Origin: an uncultured Prevotellaceae bacterium
GTDB lineage: Bacteria > Bacteroidota > Bacteroidia > Bacteroidales > Bacteroidaceae
Length of the DNA: 32,218 nucleotides
Direction of reading: 5' to 3'
Assembly: GCA_946403615.1 (NCBI GenBank)
Contig: CAMJAO010000002.1
Span: 1-32,218, forward strand
The notes under the pieces: model-generated
The model's database searches: none
What the model was told of the DNA's origin: nothing
The model's input: the letters and a program-made list of their open reading frames with translations, nothing else
Shown here: positions 31,894 to 32,218 of the stretch, one piece after another
Numbering within the stretch: position 1 is the stretch's first letter
Layout: each line of letters begins with the position of its first letter
Position numbers and translations under genes: made by a program

Positions 31894-32218
31894 ATGATGG
31901 ATACAATCGCACACGGGGTCATTCCCGTAGAGTTTTTCCTCGTTCTGAGCACACTGCTGTTCTTCATCGGGGTATTCGGATTCGTCACACGGCGCAACCT
32001 TATCGCCATGCTTATCTCCGTAGAGCTTGTCCTCAATGCCGTAGATATGAACTTCGCGGTGTTCAACCGACTGCTCTTCCCCGGACAGATGGACGGTATG
32101 TTCTTCACCCTGTTCTCTATCGGTGTGAGCGCTGCCGAGACAGCCGTGGCTATCGCTATCATTATCAATGTTTACCGCAGGTTCCACAGCGATCAGGTGA
32201 ACAGTATTGAAAACATGA
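31894..32218 (+). CDS. nuoK: NADH-quinone oxidoreductase subunit K (partial, about 108 aa in window)
   Basis: The frame from the ATG at 31894 (or the adjacent ATG at 31897) stays open for 108 codons to the window edge. It shows three hydrophobic helices with R-R-N-L-I-A-M-L-I-S-V-E-L-V-L-N-A-V-D (first conserved glutamate helix) and A-A-E-T-A-V-A-I-A-I-I-I-N (second), the acidic residues expected for proton transfer in this MrpC-like subunit. NuoK is normally about 100-110 aa, so only the last few codons and the stop are missing. It continues the operon one base after nuoJ; nuoL, nuoM and nuoN would be expected next. Confidence 0.93.
   Translation, partial: MMDTIAHGVIPVEFFLVLSTLLFFIGVFGFVTRRNLIAMLISVELVLNAVDMNFAVFNRLLFPGQMDGMFFTLFSIGVSAAETAVAIAIIINVYRRFHSDQVNSIENM

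Overview
The window looks like a chromosome segment from a Bacteroidales bacterium, most likely Prevotellaceae. Four signs point there. Intergenic promoters match the Bacteroidetes consensus (TTTG, 19-20 bp, TAnnTTTG). The complex I operon has a fused nuoCD and no nuoE, nuoF or nuoG between nuoCD and nuoH. Three exported proteins end in the same kind of Prevotella-like C-terminal tail (W-F/Y-T-L-x-G...G-V/I-Y-L...K-V-V-I-K/R). A BspA-like leucine-rich-repeat protein is also present. I see no tRNA, rRNA, CRISPR array, transposase or phage gene.

Layout. (1) Positions 1-85, minus strand: the first 28 codons of an exported protein that runs off the window, behind a near-consensus promoter. (2) 258-21125, minus strand: two tandem paralogous genes of about 10.2 kb, each encoding an exported protein of about 3,410 residues. 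Both have fibronectin-III-like modules, three LamG/concanavalin-like modules, a carboxypeptidase-regulatory-like fold, an Ig-like module and the shared tail. Each has its own promoter and a similar hairpin after the stop. (3) 21468-22853, minus strand: a 67-aa peptide gene and an exported 374-aa BspA-like protein, with a long hairpin separating them from the giants. (4) 23162-25678, minus strand: a small exported His/Cys-rich protein followed by a TonB-dependent receptor, probably a metal-uptake pair. (5) 25864-26694, plus strand: a BadF/BadG-type sugar kinase, divergent from the metal pair. (6) 27122-32218, plus strand: nuoA-B-CD-H-I-J-K, with nuoK running off the right edge.

How the parts fit. 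The minus-strand half is a surface and secretion neighbourhood: giant lectin-like proteins, a leucine-rich-repeat protein and an outer-membrane receptor. The plus-strand half is housekeeping: sugar phosphorylation and the quinone-reducing, ion-pumping core of complex I.

The most unusual part is the giant pair. Both promoters carry two TTGTC half-sites exactly 19 bp apart at the same distance (56-57 bp) upstream of the -7 box. Both 3' ends carry the same hairpin. The paralogs are strongly conserved except in a few sharply diverged segments. This looks like a co-regulated, duplicated surface-protein module whose function I cannot name.
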